Assembly: GCF_042186555.1 (NCBI RefSeq)
Contig: NC_133333.1
Location: forward strand, 65,025,909 to 65,089,908
Reading direction: 5' to 3'
From: Aquarana catesbeiana
Taxonomy: Eukaryota > Chordata > Amphibia > Anura > Ranidae
DNA length: 64,000 nucleotides
The notes beneath the pieces were generated by a model, which saw only the letters and a list, made by a program, of their open reading frames with translations, was not told where the DNA came from and did no database searches. Shown piece by piece: positions 43,395 to 54,814 of the stretch (position 1 is its first letter; each line of letters starts with the position of its first letter). The position numbers and the translations under genes are program-made.

Positions 43395-44265
43395 CGACGC
43401 ATATCACCGCCGGGCGATCAGGGGGCTAAACCTTTATTCGGTAATAAACGGCGGGTGCCCTGACACTATAAAAAATAAACGAACTAACCAGCGTCACCCG
43501 TAACGGTTATACGGTGATCAGTGGTGAAAGGGTTAACTAGGGGGCAATCAAGGGGTTAAAACATTTATTAGATAGTATATGGGGGTCCCTGACGCTATAA
43601 AACGCTGACGGCGAACCTAAATATTTATGTCCCTAACTAGCGTCACCAGTGACACTAATACAGCGATCAGAAAAATGATCGCTTAGTGACACTGGCGACA
43701 GGGGGTGATCAAGGGGTTAAAACTTTATTAGGGGGGGTTAGGGGGGTATCCTAGACCTACAGGGGGCTAAGAGTAACTGTCCTACCACTTCTAACTGTCA
43801 CAAACTGACACCATGCAGTAATAAGAAAAAAAAAAAAAACACTGCTTGGTGTCAGTTTGACAGGGGGGGGGGGTGATTGGGGGGGATCGGGGGTGTAAAG
43901 TGTGCCTGGCATGTTCTACTGTGTGTGTGTGTGTGTATGTGTTGTGCACTCACATGTCTTCTCTCCTCGGCGCCGGAACGGAAACTGCCGAGCCGAGGAG
44001 AGATGACATCACATCCTCTGCCTCTGTGTACTATACAGAGGCAGAGGATGTTTCTCATTGGCTGGGAGCGATCACGAGGGGGGGGCACGATCGGATGGCC
44101 TCCCCCTCATCTCTGATCACTGCCAGACCAAAGCCGACCGCCGCTGGCACCGGGGGGGGGGTCCGATCTGACCCCCCCGCCCGCGGTAAGGCAATCATGT
44201 ACCAGGTACGTGATTTTGCCTGCCCGTGCCATTCTGCTCACGTATATAGGCGTGAGGTGGTCGGC
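43395..44265 (-). other. piggyBac 5' leader (reverse)
   Basis: Reverse-complement counterpart of 62520-63390: GCGTCACC-type blocks, GGGGTTAAA tracts, G tracts and a hairpin at 44012-44050. Non-coding. Confidence 0.7.
44012..44050. repeat. Hairpin in piggyBac leader
   Basis: Arms CATCCTCTGCCTCTGT (44012-44027) and ACAGAGGCAGAGGATG (44035-44050), perfect over 16 bp with a 7-base loop. A counterpart with compensatory changes is at 62725-62763. Confidence 0.85.
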
Positions 44266-44280
44266 ACACACACATACAGT

Positions 44281-44619
44281 AAAACCTTGGTTTGAGTGTA
44301 ACTTGGTTTGAGAGCGTTTTGCAAGACAAGCAAAATGTTTTAATAAATTTTGCCTTGATATACAAGCGATGTCTTGATACAAGAGTATCGTCATGTCACA
44401 ACTGGAGTATAAAAAAAAAAAAAAAAAAAAAAAAAGAGAGAGGAGCCTCTAAGTGTAGCAATATGGTTACATTTAATGAAGGTACAACATTTAGCAACTT
44501 ATTGCTACACTTAGAGGTGCCTCTCTTCTCTTTCATACCCTGTAAAAAATATGCTTCGATATAAAAGTGCTTTGGATTACAAGCATGTTTCTGGAACGAA
44601 TTATGCTTGCAAACCAAGG

Positions 44620-44621
<2 letters not shown>
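44281..44621. mobile_element. Palindromic MITE (AACCTTGGTTTG ends)
   Basis: The left end AAAACCTTGGTTTGAG and the right end reverse-complemented AACCTTGGTTTGCAAG are inverted repeats flanked by TA. Inside, GGAGCCTCTAAGTGTAGCAA and TTGCTACACTTAGAGGTGCC form further inverted arms, with an A27-type tract beside them. Probably Tc1/mariner-related from its TA flanks (inference). Confidence 0.6.
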
Positions 44622-44707
<86 letters not shown>

Positions 44708-44756
44708 ATATACACACACACACATACATATACACACACACACATACATACACACA
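44621..44756. repeat. (TA)n then (CA)n microsatellite
   Basis: About 38 TA units followed by CA-rich repeats, probably the leader microsatellite of hAT-D, into which Tc1-B inserted. All open frames across it are artefacts. Confidence 0.85.
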
Positions 44757-45902
44757 CAGTTGTGCTCTAAAGTTTACATACCCTGGCAGAATTATGATTT
44801 CTTAGCCATTTTTCAGAAGCTGAAGCTATTTATCATCAATCAGCTGTGTGAACTCTTTAAATCATAATGAAAACAGAAACTACCCAAATGACCCTGATCA
44901 AAATTTTACATACTCTGGTGATTTTGGCCTGATAACATGCACACAAGTTGATACAAAGGGGTTTGAATGGCTATTAAAGGTAACCTGTGATCTGTTTTCT
45001 TGTAATTAGTGTGTGTGTGTAAAAGGTCAATGAGTTTCGGTACTCCTGACAGACCCTTGCATTTTTCATCCAGTGCTGCACTGACATTTCTGTATTCTGA
45101 GTCATGAGGAAAGCAAAAGAATTGTCAAAGGATCTGTGGAAAAAGGTAGTTGAACTGTGTAAAACAGGAAAGGGATATAAAAAGATATCCAAGGAATTGA
45201 GAATGCTATTAGCAGTGTTCAAACTCTAATCAAGAAGTGGAAAATGAGGGGTTCTGTTGAAACCAAACCACAGTCAGGTAGACCAACTAAAATTTCAGCC
45301 ACAACTGCCAGGAAAATTGTTTGGGATGCACAGAAAAACTCCCAAATAACTTCAGGTGAAATACAAGACTCTCTGAAAACATGTGGTGTGGTTGTTTTAA
45401 GATGCACAATAAGGAGGCACTTGAAGAAAGATGGACTGCATGGTTGAGTCGCCAGAAGCAAGCCATTGCTACGCAAATGCCACTAATTATCCCTCTTACA
45501 ATGCCAAACAGCACAGAGACAAGCCTCAAACCTTCTGGCACAAAGTCATTTAGAGTGATGAAACCAAAATGTAGCTTTTTGGCCACAACCATAAACACTA
45601 CATTTGGAGAGGAGTCAACAAGGCCTATGATGAAAGGTACACCATTCCTACTGTGAAACATGGAGGTGCATCACTGATTTTTTGGGGATGTGTGAGCAAT
45701 AGGCACATGAAATTTGGTCAAAATTGATAGCAAGCTGAATGCAGTATGTGATCAAAAAATACTGGAGGAACATTTGCATTCATCAGACAGGAAGCTGCGC
45801 ATGGGACCTACTTGGACATTCCAAAATGACAATGATCTAAAACACAAGGCCAAGTTGACCTGTCATTGGCTACAGCAGAATAAAATGAATCTCAGTCTTC
45901 TG

Positions 45903-46387
45903 TAGGGATGGGCTGCCGGTTCGAGTCGAACATGAGTTCGAACGATCGAACAGCCGATGTTCGAGTCGAAGATCTAACATTATGGGCCGTTCGCGCCAAA
46001 TTCGAGTGGCGTGTCATGGCCCATAATGCACTATGTCATCGCAGTGCATTGCTGGCTGATGATTGGCCAAGCATGCACTATGACCCGCATGCTTTGGCCA
46101 ATCACAGCGCCGTCAGCGAAGAGATTGGCCAAAGGAAGGGTGCCTGTGGCCAATTATGGCTCAGGGGGTTAAGTACACGCCCCACACTATATAAGGCTGC
46201 CCGCACGTCCGCCTCCTGTAGTGTGCTGGTGGCGTTTGTTAAGAGAGAGACAGAGAGACTGTTATGTCATTTAGTTTCAGCAGGCAGGCAATTCCTGGAG
46301 TTCTGTTGCTAATATACTTCTGGCAGGCGAGACAGTTAGATAGCTGCAGTATATTGTGTATATATATGCATCCCGGTTTTGTATATA
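45903..46387 (+). other. hAT-C 5' region
   Basis: Terminal TCGAGTCGAACATGAG repeats and palindromes of the GCCAAGCATGC/GCATGCTTTGGC type (46064-46100), then leader with a GAGAGAGACAGAGAGA stretch. No gene. Confidence 0.75.
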
Positions 46388-47971
46388 CAGTGGGGACGGA
46401 AAGTATTCAGACCCCCTTAAAAATTTTTCACTCTATTATATTGCAGCCATTTGCTAAAATCATTTAAGTTCATTTTTTTCTCATTAATGTACACACAGCA
46501 CCCCATATTGACAGAAAAACACAGAATTGTTGACATTTTTGCAGATTTATTAAAAAAGAAAAAACTGAAATATCACATGGTCCCAAGTATTCAGACCCTT
46601 TGCTCAGTATTTAGTAGAAGCACCCTTTTGATCTGATACAGCAATGAGTCTTTTTGGGAAATATGCAACAAGTTTTTCTTCCTTGCAGATCCTCTGTTCT
46701 ATCAGGTTGGATGGTAAACGTTGGTGGACAGCCATTTTTAGGTCTCTCCAGAGATGCTCAATTGGGTTTAAGTCAGGGCTCTGGCTGGGCCATTCAAGAA
46801 CAGTCACAGAGTTGTTGTGAAGCCACTCCTTCGTTATTTTAGCTGTGTGCTTAGGGTCATTGTCTTGTTGGAAGGTAAACCTTTGGCCCAGTCTGAGGTC
46901 CTGAGCACTCTGGAGAAGGTTTTCGTCCAGGATATCCCTGTACTTGGCCACATTCATCTTTCCCTTGATTGCAACCAGTCATCCTGTCCCTGCAGCTGAA
47001 AAACACCCCCACAGCATAATGCTGCCACCACCATGCTTCACTGTTGGGACTGTATTGGGCAGGTGATGAGCAGTGCCTGGTTTTCTCCACACATACTGCT
47101 TAGAATTAAAGCCAAAAAGTTCTATCTTGGTCTCATCAGACCAGAGAATCTTATTTCTCACCATCTTGGAGTCCTTCAGGTGTTTTTTAGCAAACTCCAT
47201 GCGGGATTTCATGTGTCTTGCACTGAGGAGAGGCTTCCGTCGGGCCACTCTGCCATAAAGCCCCGACTGGTGGAGGGCTGCAGTGATGGTTGACTTTCTA
47301 CAACTTCCTCCCATCTCCCAACTGCATCTCTGGAGCTCAGCCACAGTGATCCTTGGGTTCTTCTGTACCTCTCTCACCAAGGCTCTTCTCCCCCGATAGC
47401 TCAGTTTGGCCGGACAGCCAGCTCTAGGATGGGTTCTGGTCTTCCCAAACGTCTTCCATTTAAGGATTATGAAGGCCACTGTGATCTTAGTAACCTTAAG
47501 TGCAGCAGAAATTCTTTTGTAACCTTGGCCAGATCTGTGCCTTGCCACAATTCTGTCTCTGAGCTCTTCAGGCAGTTCCTTTGACCTCATGATTCTCATT
47601 TGCTCTGACATGCACTGTGAGCTGTAAGCCTTATATAAACAGGTGTGTGGCTTTCCTAATCGAGTCCTATCAGTATAATCAAACACAGCTGGACTCAAAT
47701 GAAGGTGTAGAACCATCTCAAGGATGATCAGAATGAGTGTCACAGCAAAGGGTCTGAATACTTAGGACCATGTGAAACTTCAGTTTTTTCTTTTTTTAAT
47801 AAATCTGCAAAAATGTCAACAATTCTGTGTTTTTCTGTCAATATAGGGTGCTGTGTGTACATTAATGAGGAAAAAAAATGAACTTAAATGATTTTAGCAA
47901 ATGGCTGCAATATAAAAAAAAAAAAAAGAGTGAACAATTTAAGGGAGTCTGAATACCCTCTGTCCCCACTG
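46388..47971 (-). mobile_element. Tc1-C: nearly intact Tc1 element
   Basis: TIRs CAGTGGGGACGGAAAGTATT and, from the right, CAGTGGGGACAGAGGGTATT with TA on both sides. Length 1,584 bp with long inverted subterminal text (ATTGACAGAAAAACACAGAA and its inverse). Inserted in the hAT-C leader. The best preserved Tc1 of the window, hence the youngest. Confidence 0.92.
46604..47623 (-). pseudogene. Tc1-C transposase, one internal stop
   Basis: A DD34E transposase of the Tc1 family. The likely start is one of the nearby Met codons before RSKELPEELRDRIVARHRSG (about 47580-47620); the frame is open from 47743. Domains: paired-like HTH (IVARHRSGQGYKRISAALKV, then the GRR-like linker and EVQKNPRITVAELQ...), then the catalytic triad ILWSDETKIELFG, TFQQDNDPKHTAK and PDLNPIEHLWRDLK, C-terminus ending ..KGASTKY at 46604. 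A single TGA at 46979-46981, in a context where relatives have Arg (CGA), interrupts an otherwise open frame, and about 10 residues near the C-terminus are missing. Probably inactive, but only slightly damaged. Confidence 0.85.
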
Positions 47972-48035
47972 TATATATGTATATAGTTTAGCTAGATCTC
48001 ACTGCAGACTGTTCCTGGTATATATATATATATAT

Positions 48036-48616
48036 CTTTTTTTCCTCAGAGAATAGGTGCAGGACCTCAACCATGCCCGCCACACTCACATACCTGCCAG
48101 ATGGCATCAAATAGTAGCTCTTCCCTCTGCATACAACCCCCTCCCTCCACTGCTCTCATTTTCTCCCCCCTCCTTAAAAGCTCCACCATCTGTCATATAT
48201 CTTACCTTTGTTGCAATATTAAGCTGAAACACCTATCCGGCTTTAGTACCTCCCAGCATACTATACTATACCACAGTTACTTGCAAGGGAGATTATGCAG
48301 TAGGAGCATCAACAACTGGTCACCAGGGAAAAAAAAATGGAGACCACAGAGGGTATGGCCTACCACACACCCTCTCCTGACCATGACTGCACTGAACTCT
48401 GGGCACATGTTCTGTATCTTCCTTGTCCCTGTCTGGCACTTAGTGGGATCTGCACAGGAGATCTGACCTGTGGGAGCTACTGGGAGATGAGCTATCACTT
48501 GTAATCGCAGAAGCTGGACTTCAGTGTTACCAAGTGATAGTGGTGAGCAGGGAGCAGAAGACCTGAGCCAGAGGTGGTGGAACTGAGTTCCCCCTAGTGC
48601 ATGCTGAAAAAAAGCC
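48036..48616. mobile_element. MITE related to the one at 61449 (CTTTTTTTTCAG ends)
   Basis: Left end CTTTTTTTCCTCAGAG...AGGTGCAGGACC and right end GGTGGTGGAACTGAGTTCCC...GCTGAAAAAAAGC resemble the termini of the hAT-type MITE at 61449-62044. The interior differs. No gene. Confidence 0.55.
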
Positions 48617-48710
48617 GTGCATGATAGATATATCTATCTATCCAGGCAGGTGACTCACTGAGCTGCAGTGCATAATATTATATATATATATTTTTTATAA
48701 AATTATATAT

Positions 48711-49240
48711 ACCGTATTTATCGGCGTATAACACTCACTTTTTTCCCCCTTTAAAATCGGGAAAATCGCGGGTGCGTGTTTTACGCCGATCCCCCGCCGA
48801 TTGTGAGCCTTTTCGCGGCTCTCGGCCGCTCTTGGCGGCTTTTGGCCATTCTCGGCGGCTTTCAGGGGCTCTCGCAGTCCCGCGTGAGCCGCCGAAAGCC
48901 GCCGAGAATAGGCGAAAGCCGCCGAGAGCGGCCGAGACACGCCGGGAATGGCCGAGAATATCCAAAAGCAGCCGTAAACCGCCGAGAGCGGCCACGCCAT
49001 TTTTAAACGGCTGCACTGCAAACATAGGGGCAAGGCTGCAGATTGAAACTCACAAGGCTGCAATGATACTACAGATGGACACTCACAAGGCTACACTAAC
49101 ACTGAAAGGCTGCAATGATGGACACTAACAATGCTACACTGACAAGGCTGCAATAATGGACAAGGCTACAGATGGACACAGACAAGGCTGCATTGATGGG
49201 CATTTAAATGTAAGTTTTTTCCTTAAACTTCCCTCCTAAA
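48711..49240. mobile_element. MITE with CGTATTTATCGGCGTATAAC end and GC-rich repeats
   Basis: Begins ACCGTATTTATCGGCGTATA. A GC-rich block follows (48800-49010) made of GGCCGAGAG/CTCTCGGCC-type inverted and tandem units. An imperfect tandem array (49030-49195) has units such as AAGGCTGCAATGATGGACAC. The right terminus is not recognisable, so it is probably truncated near 49240. The frames in the GC-rich block are repeat artefacts. Confidence 0.55.
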
Positions 49241-49442
49241 GCCTATACTGGATTGTAGGCTATTGCCTAAGCGTGTGTTCAAATACACTTTCAGCCAGGC
49301 AGGTGACTCACTAAGCTGCAGTTCATATAATATATATCCACTGCATTGTAGTCTAGCCAAGCCTATACCTTACTGTAGGCCATTCTTGGTGTACTGTTTT
49401 TAGTAAACTTCAGGTGTTGTTTTGCTAATCAAATTGTACAGT

Positions 49443-52400
49443 ATGTCTGGAAGGCCACCAAGGAGAGGCAGACTCTCACAGGCCACTAAAAGAGGGCAAG
49501 CAGGCTCTGTGTCTACAGCAAACAGTGCTGGTCATGGACACGGTGCATCTTCAGCACGTGGCAGTGGGGCACGCTTGTACTTTTTTTCAGGAGCTGGCCG
49601 TGTTGCGCCACAACATGCAGAAGAGTTAGTAGAGTGGTTGACCAAGCCGTCCTCATCCTCCTCATTCTCTGTTACCCGGGCTCAGGGTACTTTGTCTGCC
49701 AATACAGCTGCCAAAGCGGCCTCTCTCACCGGATTTTAAGGCTCCGATGTTGGTTCACAGGTTGAGGAAGGGAGTAACGTGAGCCTAGAGAGAGGGGAGG
49801 CACGGGAGGACAAGAAACTGTCAGTCATGTTCCCCCAGCTGCAGCATACTGCCAGGTTTGCTCCAGTGGCGAGGAGGGAGGGGATGATGAGGTCACTGAC
49901 TCTACGTGGGTGCCTGATAGAAGAGAGGAGGAGGCACATCTCCAATGAGGCAGGATGCCCACCAGGGGCCAGCTTAAGGGTAGCCAACTGACTGCATCAC
50001 ACCGCAGAGCTCTGCATGTGCAGGGCACTGCTGACTGCACATTTTTCCAAAAGTTCTTTGGTGTGGGCCTTTTTTGAGACATGTGCAGCAGATCGCACTG
50101 TTGCTGTTTTCAACATATGTCTGAAGCGTATCAAACGTGGCCAAAACAGCAGCCGCTTGGGCACCACATGCTTGACCAGACATATGTTGAACTCCCATGC
50201 AGTCCATTGGCAAGCGTACTTAAAAGACCCACACCAAAGAACAAAGCGGACCTCTCCTTGCTTCTCATCAGCTGGGATCTCCAACCCCACTATACCTTCA
50301 GTCCTCTCAGAAACCAGCACTGACAGGAATGAAAGTGTGCCAAGTACTTGCGGGTAATCTGCTATCGCTACACCAACATCCGATTGTAGCAGGCAAATAT
50401 CCCTACCCCAGTTGCTAAATCGGCAAAGGAAATTTGGTCCCAGCCATCCACATGCTCAGCAGCTGAATGCTAGTTTGGTTAAATTGCTAGCACTCCAACT
50501 GTTGCCTTTGCAGCTGGTAGACTCTACCCCCTTTCAAGAATTTGTGGAATGTGCGGTATCTCAGTGGCAGGTTCCCAAACGCCAATTTTTTTCTCGTAAG
50601 GCAATTCCGGCTCTCTACCAACATGTGGAAGGCAATGTCTTGGCCTCGGACAGTGCAGTCAGTGGTAAGGTGCATATTACAGGACAGGGTGCAGTATTGT
50701 TGGAGCTTGTTCCACCACCACGCCTCCAAAATGCTGGTAGTGTTGATTCTGCCACACCTCTCTCCTCCACCCCCTCCTCTTCTTCCTCTATGGCCTCCTG
50801 TGCAGATTTGTCCTCTTAACCAGCGGTGCTCCATAGGCGTTCTAGAGGCTACACAACACTCAGGCAAAAAGATGCCATGCTGTGCTTGAGTTGGTCTGCT
50901 TAGGGGACAGGAGCCATACTGGGGCAGAGATTGTCAGCTCTGCAGGGGCAGGCTCAGAGGTGGTTGACGCCACGCCAGCTTCAGCCAGGGATAGTGGTTT
51001 GTGACCATGGCACCAACCTCCTCTCCGCCCTCCGACAGGAACACTTCACCTATGTGCCCTGTTTGGCTTACGTCCTTAATTTGGTGGTGCAATGGTTCTT
51101 GTGCAGGTACCCGGGCTTACAGGATATCCTGAGGCAGGCCAGGAAAGTCTGTGGGCATTTCCACCGGTCATATAATGCCAGTGCTCGGCTGGCTGACCTT
51201 CAAAACGAATGCAACCTGCCCAAGAACCACCTCATCTGTGACATGCCCACCAGGTGGAACTCAATGTTGGCCATGCTGCAGCGGCTGCACACGCAGCAGA
51301 AGGCCATTAAGGAGTACCTGTGCGACTATGGCACCAGGACAGGGGCAGGGGAGCTTGGCTTTTTTTGCCACGCCAGTGGCTTATGATTAAGGATGCATGC
51401 ACTACCCTGTCACCATTTGAGGAGGCCACGAGGATGGTGAGCAGTGACAGTGCATGCATCAGTGATACGGTCCCTCTTGTCTACCTATTGGAGCACACGC
51501 TGCGTGTTATAATGGACAGGGCACTTGAGGCAGAACAGAGGGAGGAAGAGGACTTCCTTACCTCTCAAGGCCCCCTTTATCCAGACCGTATTCCTGCGGG
51601 CCTGCCAATCTCACAGGAAGAGGAGGAGGATGGTGTCTGCATGGAGGTGGAGCCTAGCACTCAGCATCAGTCTTCAAGGGATCGTTAACAGTCCCCAGAA
51701 ACCCATGGACTTGTACGTGGCTGGGAGGAGGTGGCTGCGGATCAGGTCGCCCTTAGTGACCCAGAGGACGACTCTGGATCGAATGCCTCAGCAAACCTAT
51801 GCTGCATGGCTTCCCTGATCCTGCAAAGCATGCGAAAGGACCCTCGGATTTGTGTGATCAAGGAGAGGGATCACTACTGGCTGGCAACTCTTCTTGATCC
51901 ACGTTACAAGGTTAAGGTTGCGGAACTTATCCAGCCATCACAGAGGGAGCAGAGGATGAAACATCTTCGGGAGGCCTTGCAGAAAGGTTTATGCAACGCG
52001 TTTCCAGAGCCTGGGAGGGTACAAATTCCTGTTCCTGGACAACGTGTTGCTGAGGCTTCGGTCAGTCACAGAAGGAGCGGTGGAGAAGGTGGCTTTCTGA
52101 CCGATGCGTTCAGACAATTTTTTTAGTCTGCAGCCCCAAGGTATGATCGGTTCCAGCAACCATCGCCAGCATCTGTTGTACATGGTGCAGGAATACCTAG
52201 GGGCAAGATCGGACTTGGAGAACTTTACAACCGAAAATCCACTGGGTTACTGGGTCTTGAGGATGGACCACTGGCCAGAGCTTGCACAGTTTGCAATTGA
52301 GCTACTGGCCTGTCCTGCATCCAGCGTTCTTTAGGAACGCACATTCAGTGCCGCTGGAGGCTTTGTAACCGATCACAGAGTGCGCCTGTCTACAGACTCG

Positions 52401-52481
52401 GTTGATCAGCTCACCTTCATAAAAATGAATCAATCTTGGATCACCAGCTACCAAGCACCTGATGCTGATGTAACCGAATAA
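49443..52481 (+). pseudogene. hAT-C transposase, frameshifted
   Basis: Start ATG at 49443 (MSGRPPRRGRLSQATKRGQ), matching hAT-A. Order: basic Ser-rich N-terminus, acidic linker, BED finger (FNICLKRIKRGQ where other copies have CNIC, then LTRHMLNSH), QLLPLQLVDSTPF, a deletion that removes the first catalytic block, LVPPPRLQNAG, VVCDHGTNLLSALRQ (Asp retained), CLAYVLNLVV (His changed to Tyr), ICDMPTRWNSMLAML, PFEEATRM with the catalytic Glu, and hATC (YWVLRMDHWPELAQFAIELL, ACPASSVL, then TAG in place of the S/E codon, RTFSAAGG). Stop at 52479-52481. Inactive. Confidence 0.87.
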
Positions 52482-52607
52482 TTCTTTTATGAATGTGAGA
52501 TCCCTTGAAGACTGCCTATGCTGATGCTGACTGACTATCCTGTTATGCCGAGTGACTATCCTATTCCTCAATGTTCGTGTTGATAGCTTCTAAGAACATT
52601 TTTGGTT

Positions 52608-53205
52608 CTGGGCACCAGAGCCTAAAGCCCAATTTTTCACTCCTTGTTTAACAGGAGCGCGTAATTACAATTTTTAAATCTAATATTTCGCAGCAGGGCT
52701 TGTTCCTGTGCTCAACAGAATCTGTGAGGGGTTACAGTGTTGTGGCACCAGCACCAGTGCCTAAAGCCCAATTTTACTGCTCCCGTTTAACAGGGGCGTG
52801 TAATTACAATTTTTGCTGTAATATTTTGCAGCAGGGCTCGTTCCTGCACTCAACTGGAGTATCTGTGAGGTGTTGCAGTTTTGTGGCACCAGTGCCTAAA
52901 GCCCAATTTTTCTGCTCCTGTTCAACAGGGGCATGTAATTGCAATTCTTGATATAATATTTCACTGCAGGGCCCGTTCCAGCGTCCACCAAGAGTAACTG
53001 TGAGGGCTTACAGTGTTGTGGCAACACCACCACATCATCAAAGGCCAAATTTTTCTGACCCTGTTCAACAGGGGCATGTAATTACAATTCTTGATATAAT
53101 ATTTCACAGCAGGGCCCGTTCCAGTGCTCACCAAGAGTACCTGTGAGGGCTTACAGTGTTCTGGTACCACCAACACCTAAGGCCCTATTTTCTGCAGAGT
53201 ATATA
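52608..53205 (+). repeat. Tandem repeat with hairpin units, hAT-C 3' region
   Basis: Four to five units of about 125 bp; the central palindrome is preserved in some units (CCCCTGTT/AACAGGGG) and decayed in others (e.g. CCTTGTTTAACAGGAG). Same position as in hAT-A and hAT-B. Confidence 0.85.
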
Positions 53206-54035
53206 GGGCAGGCCCTTACTTACAAACGACTCCTACTTACAAACGGAGGGAGACAACAGGAAGTGAGAGGAAATCTACCCCTAGGAAGGGAAATTCTCTC
53301 CTGTTATGCCCTGTATACACGGTCGGACATTGCTCGGACATTTCAACAACAAAATCCGTGCATTTTTTCCGACAGATGTTGGCTAAAACTTGTCTTGCAT
53401 ACACACGGTCACACAAAGTTGTCAGAAAATCCGATCGTTCTAAACGAGGTGGCGTAAAACACGTACGTCGGGACTATAAACGGGGCAGTAGCCAATAGCT
53501 TTCGTCTCTTAATTCTGAGCATGCGTGGCACTTCGGATTTGTGTACACATGATCGGAATTTCCGAGAACGGATTTTGTTGTCGGAAAATTTTATAGCAAG
53601 CTCTCAAACTGTGTGTCAGAAATTCCGATGGAAAATGTGTGATGGAGCCCACACACGGTCAGAATTTCCGACAACAAGGTCCTATCACACATTTTCCATC
53701 GGAAAATCCGACCATGTGTACGGGGCATAAGAGTTAATATGGGAAAAAGGTGTCTCCTCCACTGATTTATCACCAATTCTTGTTTCCCTTAAAAACCCCA
53801 AATTTTCAAAATCCAATTGTCATTGGGACAGAAAGTGAGGTGAAATCTGAACAGGGGCACAGACAGCAAAACAAATGTTACAGGAGTGATAACCCTTCCC
53901 TATGTTTTCCAAAAAGCTTTAAAATAGATTTTTTTGGCTGGAGCTACACTTACAAAATGTACCTGTTCCAAATTACAAACCGATTCTACATAAGAACAAA
54001 CCTACAGTACCTGTCCTGTTTGCACCGCCTGTATA
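53200..54035. mobile_element. MITE-1 copy in hAT-C
   Basis: Starts with GCAGGCCCTTACTTACAAAC and ends TTTGCACCGCCTGTATATTG; matches 4002-5925 inverted. It holds a Harbinger-type MITE at 53307-53727. Confidence 0.65.
53307..53727. mobile_element. Harbinger-type MITE, 421 bp
   Basis: Termini TGCCCTGTATACACGGTCGG and, from the right, TGCCCCGTACACATGGTCGG. TTA on the left (53304-53306) and TAA on the right (53728-53730) fit a 3-bp duplication with one change. Shares the terminal pattern of 4320-5803 but is much shorter. Occupies the same TTA of MITE-1. Confidence 0.75.
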
Positions 54036-54239
54036 TTGCTGTTCAGAGTATATAGGGCCTGGGGGCCCAACGCCTTTTTTTTAAATTTGGGTGCGGGGTT
54101 CCCCTTAATATCCATACAAGACCCAAAGGGCCTGGTAATGGACTGCGGGGGTACCCATGCCGTTTACCGCACTGATTTTCATCCATATTGCCGGGACCCA
54201 ACATTACATTAAAGCCGCAAGCAGTTTTAAATGACTTTT
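53728..54239 (+). other. hAT-C / MITE-1 3' segment
   Basis: The rest of MITE-1, then the hAT 3' region with GAGTATATAGGGCCTGGGGG, up to the L1-B target duplication. No gene. Confidence 0.7.
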
Positions 54240-54814
54240 TTTTTTTTTTCAAAAGTTTTTATTGAGTCTTTAAACAGAGGGTACAGAGAAAGGGTGGGAG
54301 CGAATACAATGAAATACATGTGAGCAGGCGCAGCCGCCAACTTAACTAAAATAAGAGAATGTATAGTACATAGAGAGCATTGGAGTTCTGAATAAAAATC
54401 ATACAGATTGTATAATGTTAAATACGGAAGCATTTCTTTTATTTTACTATTTCGTTTTATGCTAGTAGGCAGATATGGTAATACAGACTATGGGTATTGT
54501 TGAACAATAGAAATAGATATCCTTAGTTTCTCGTATTTTCGAGTCTTAGATTAGGTGATGGGTATAATCTTAGTAATAGCTGAGTCGTAAGTGACAGTAT
54601 GTGGGAAAATGGATTGGGGTAGATAGGGAGGGTGGGAGATAGGAATGTGGTTTATTTCAAATCTTGAGTGGTGAGGTTCGCTCAATGTTCTGTTGTGTGA
54701 TTTGGTGTTTAAGGTGTGTATCTGAGAAGGTAGGGGAGGGGGACGGAATTAGGAAATGGAGGGGGTAAGGTGGACTATATAATCTTTGTTCTTGCCACAG
54801 CTCCTGTAGTTCCC

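Larger units (their letters stand above)
38813..44265 (-). mobile_element. piggyBac element with deleted transposase core
   Basis: The left end TTAACCACTTCAGCCCCGG (3' terminus) lies at a TTAA. The right side reads the family 5' region in reverse and stops at GGTGGTCGGCA (44265), just short of the expected terminal TTAA. The interior keeps the transposase N-terminal and C-terminal pieces (42232-42680, minus strand) but no catalytic core. It also holds a long inverted repeat (39650-40690) and a 361-bp tandem duplication. It is a natural intermediate between the autonomous element at 62505 and the short MITEs. Confidence 0.8.

Noticed and set aside
44551..44867. Y-I-rich frames on both strands
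   Set aside because: They read through a TA/CA microsatellite.
48735..49128. Arg/Pro-rich overlapping frames on both strands
   Set aside because: They are produced by inverted GGCCGAGAG-type repeats in a MITE; both strands are open because of the repeat composition.
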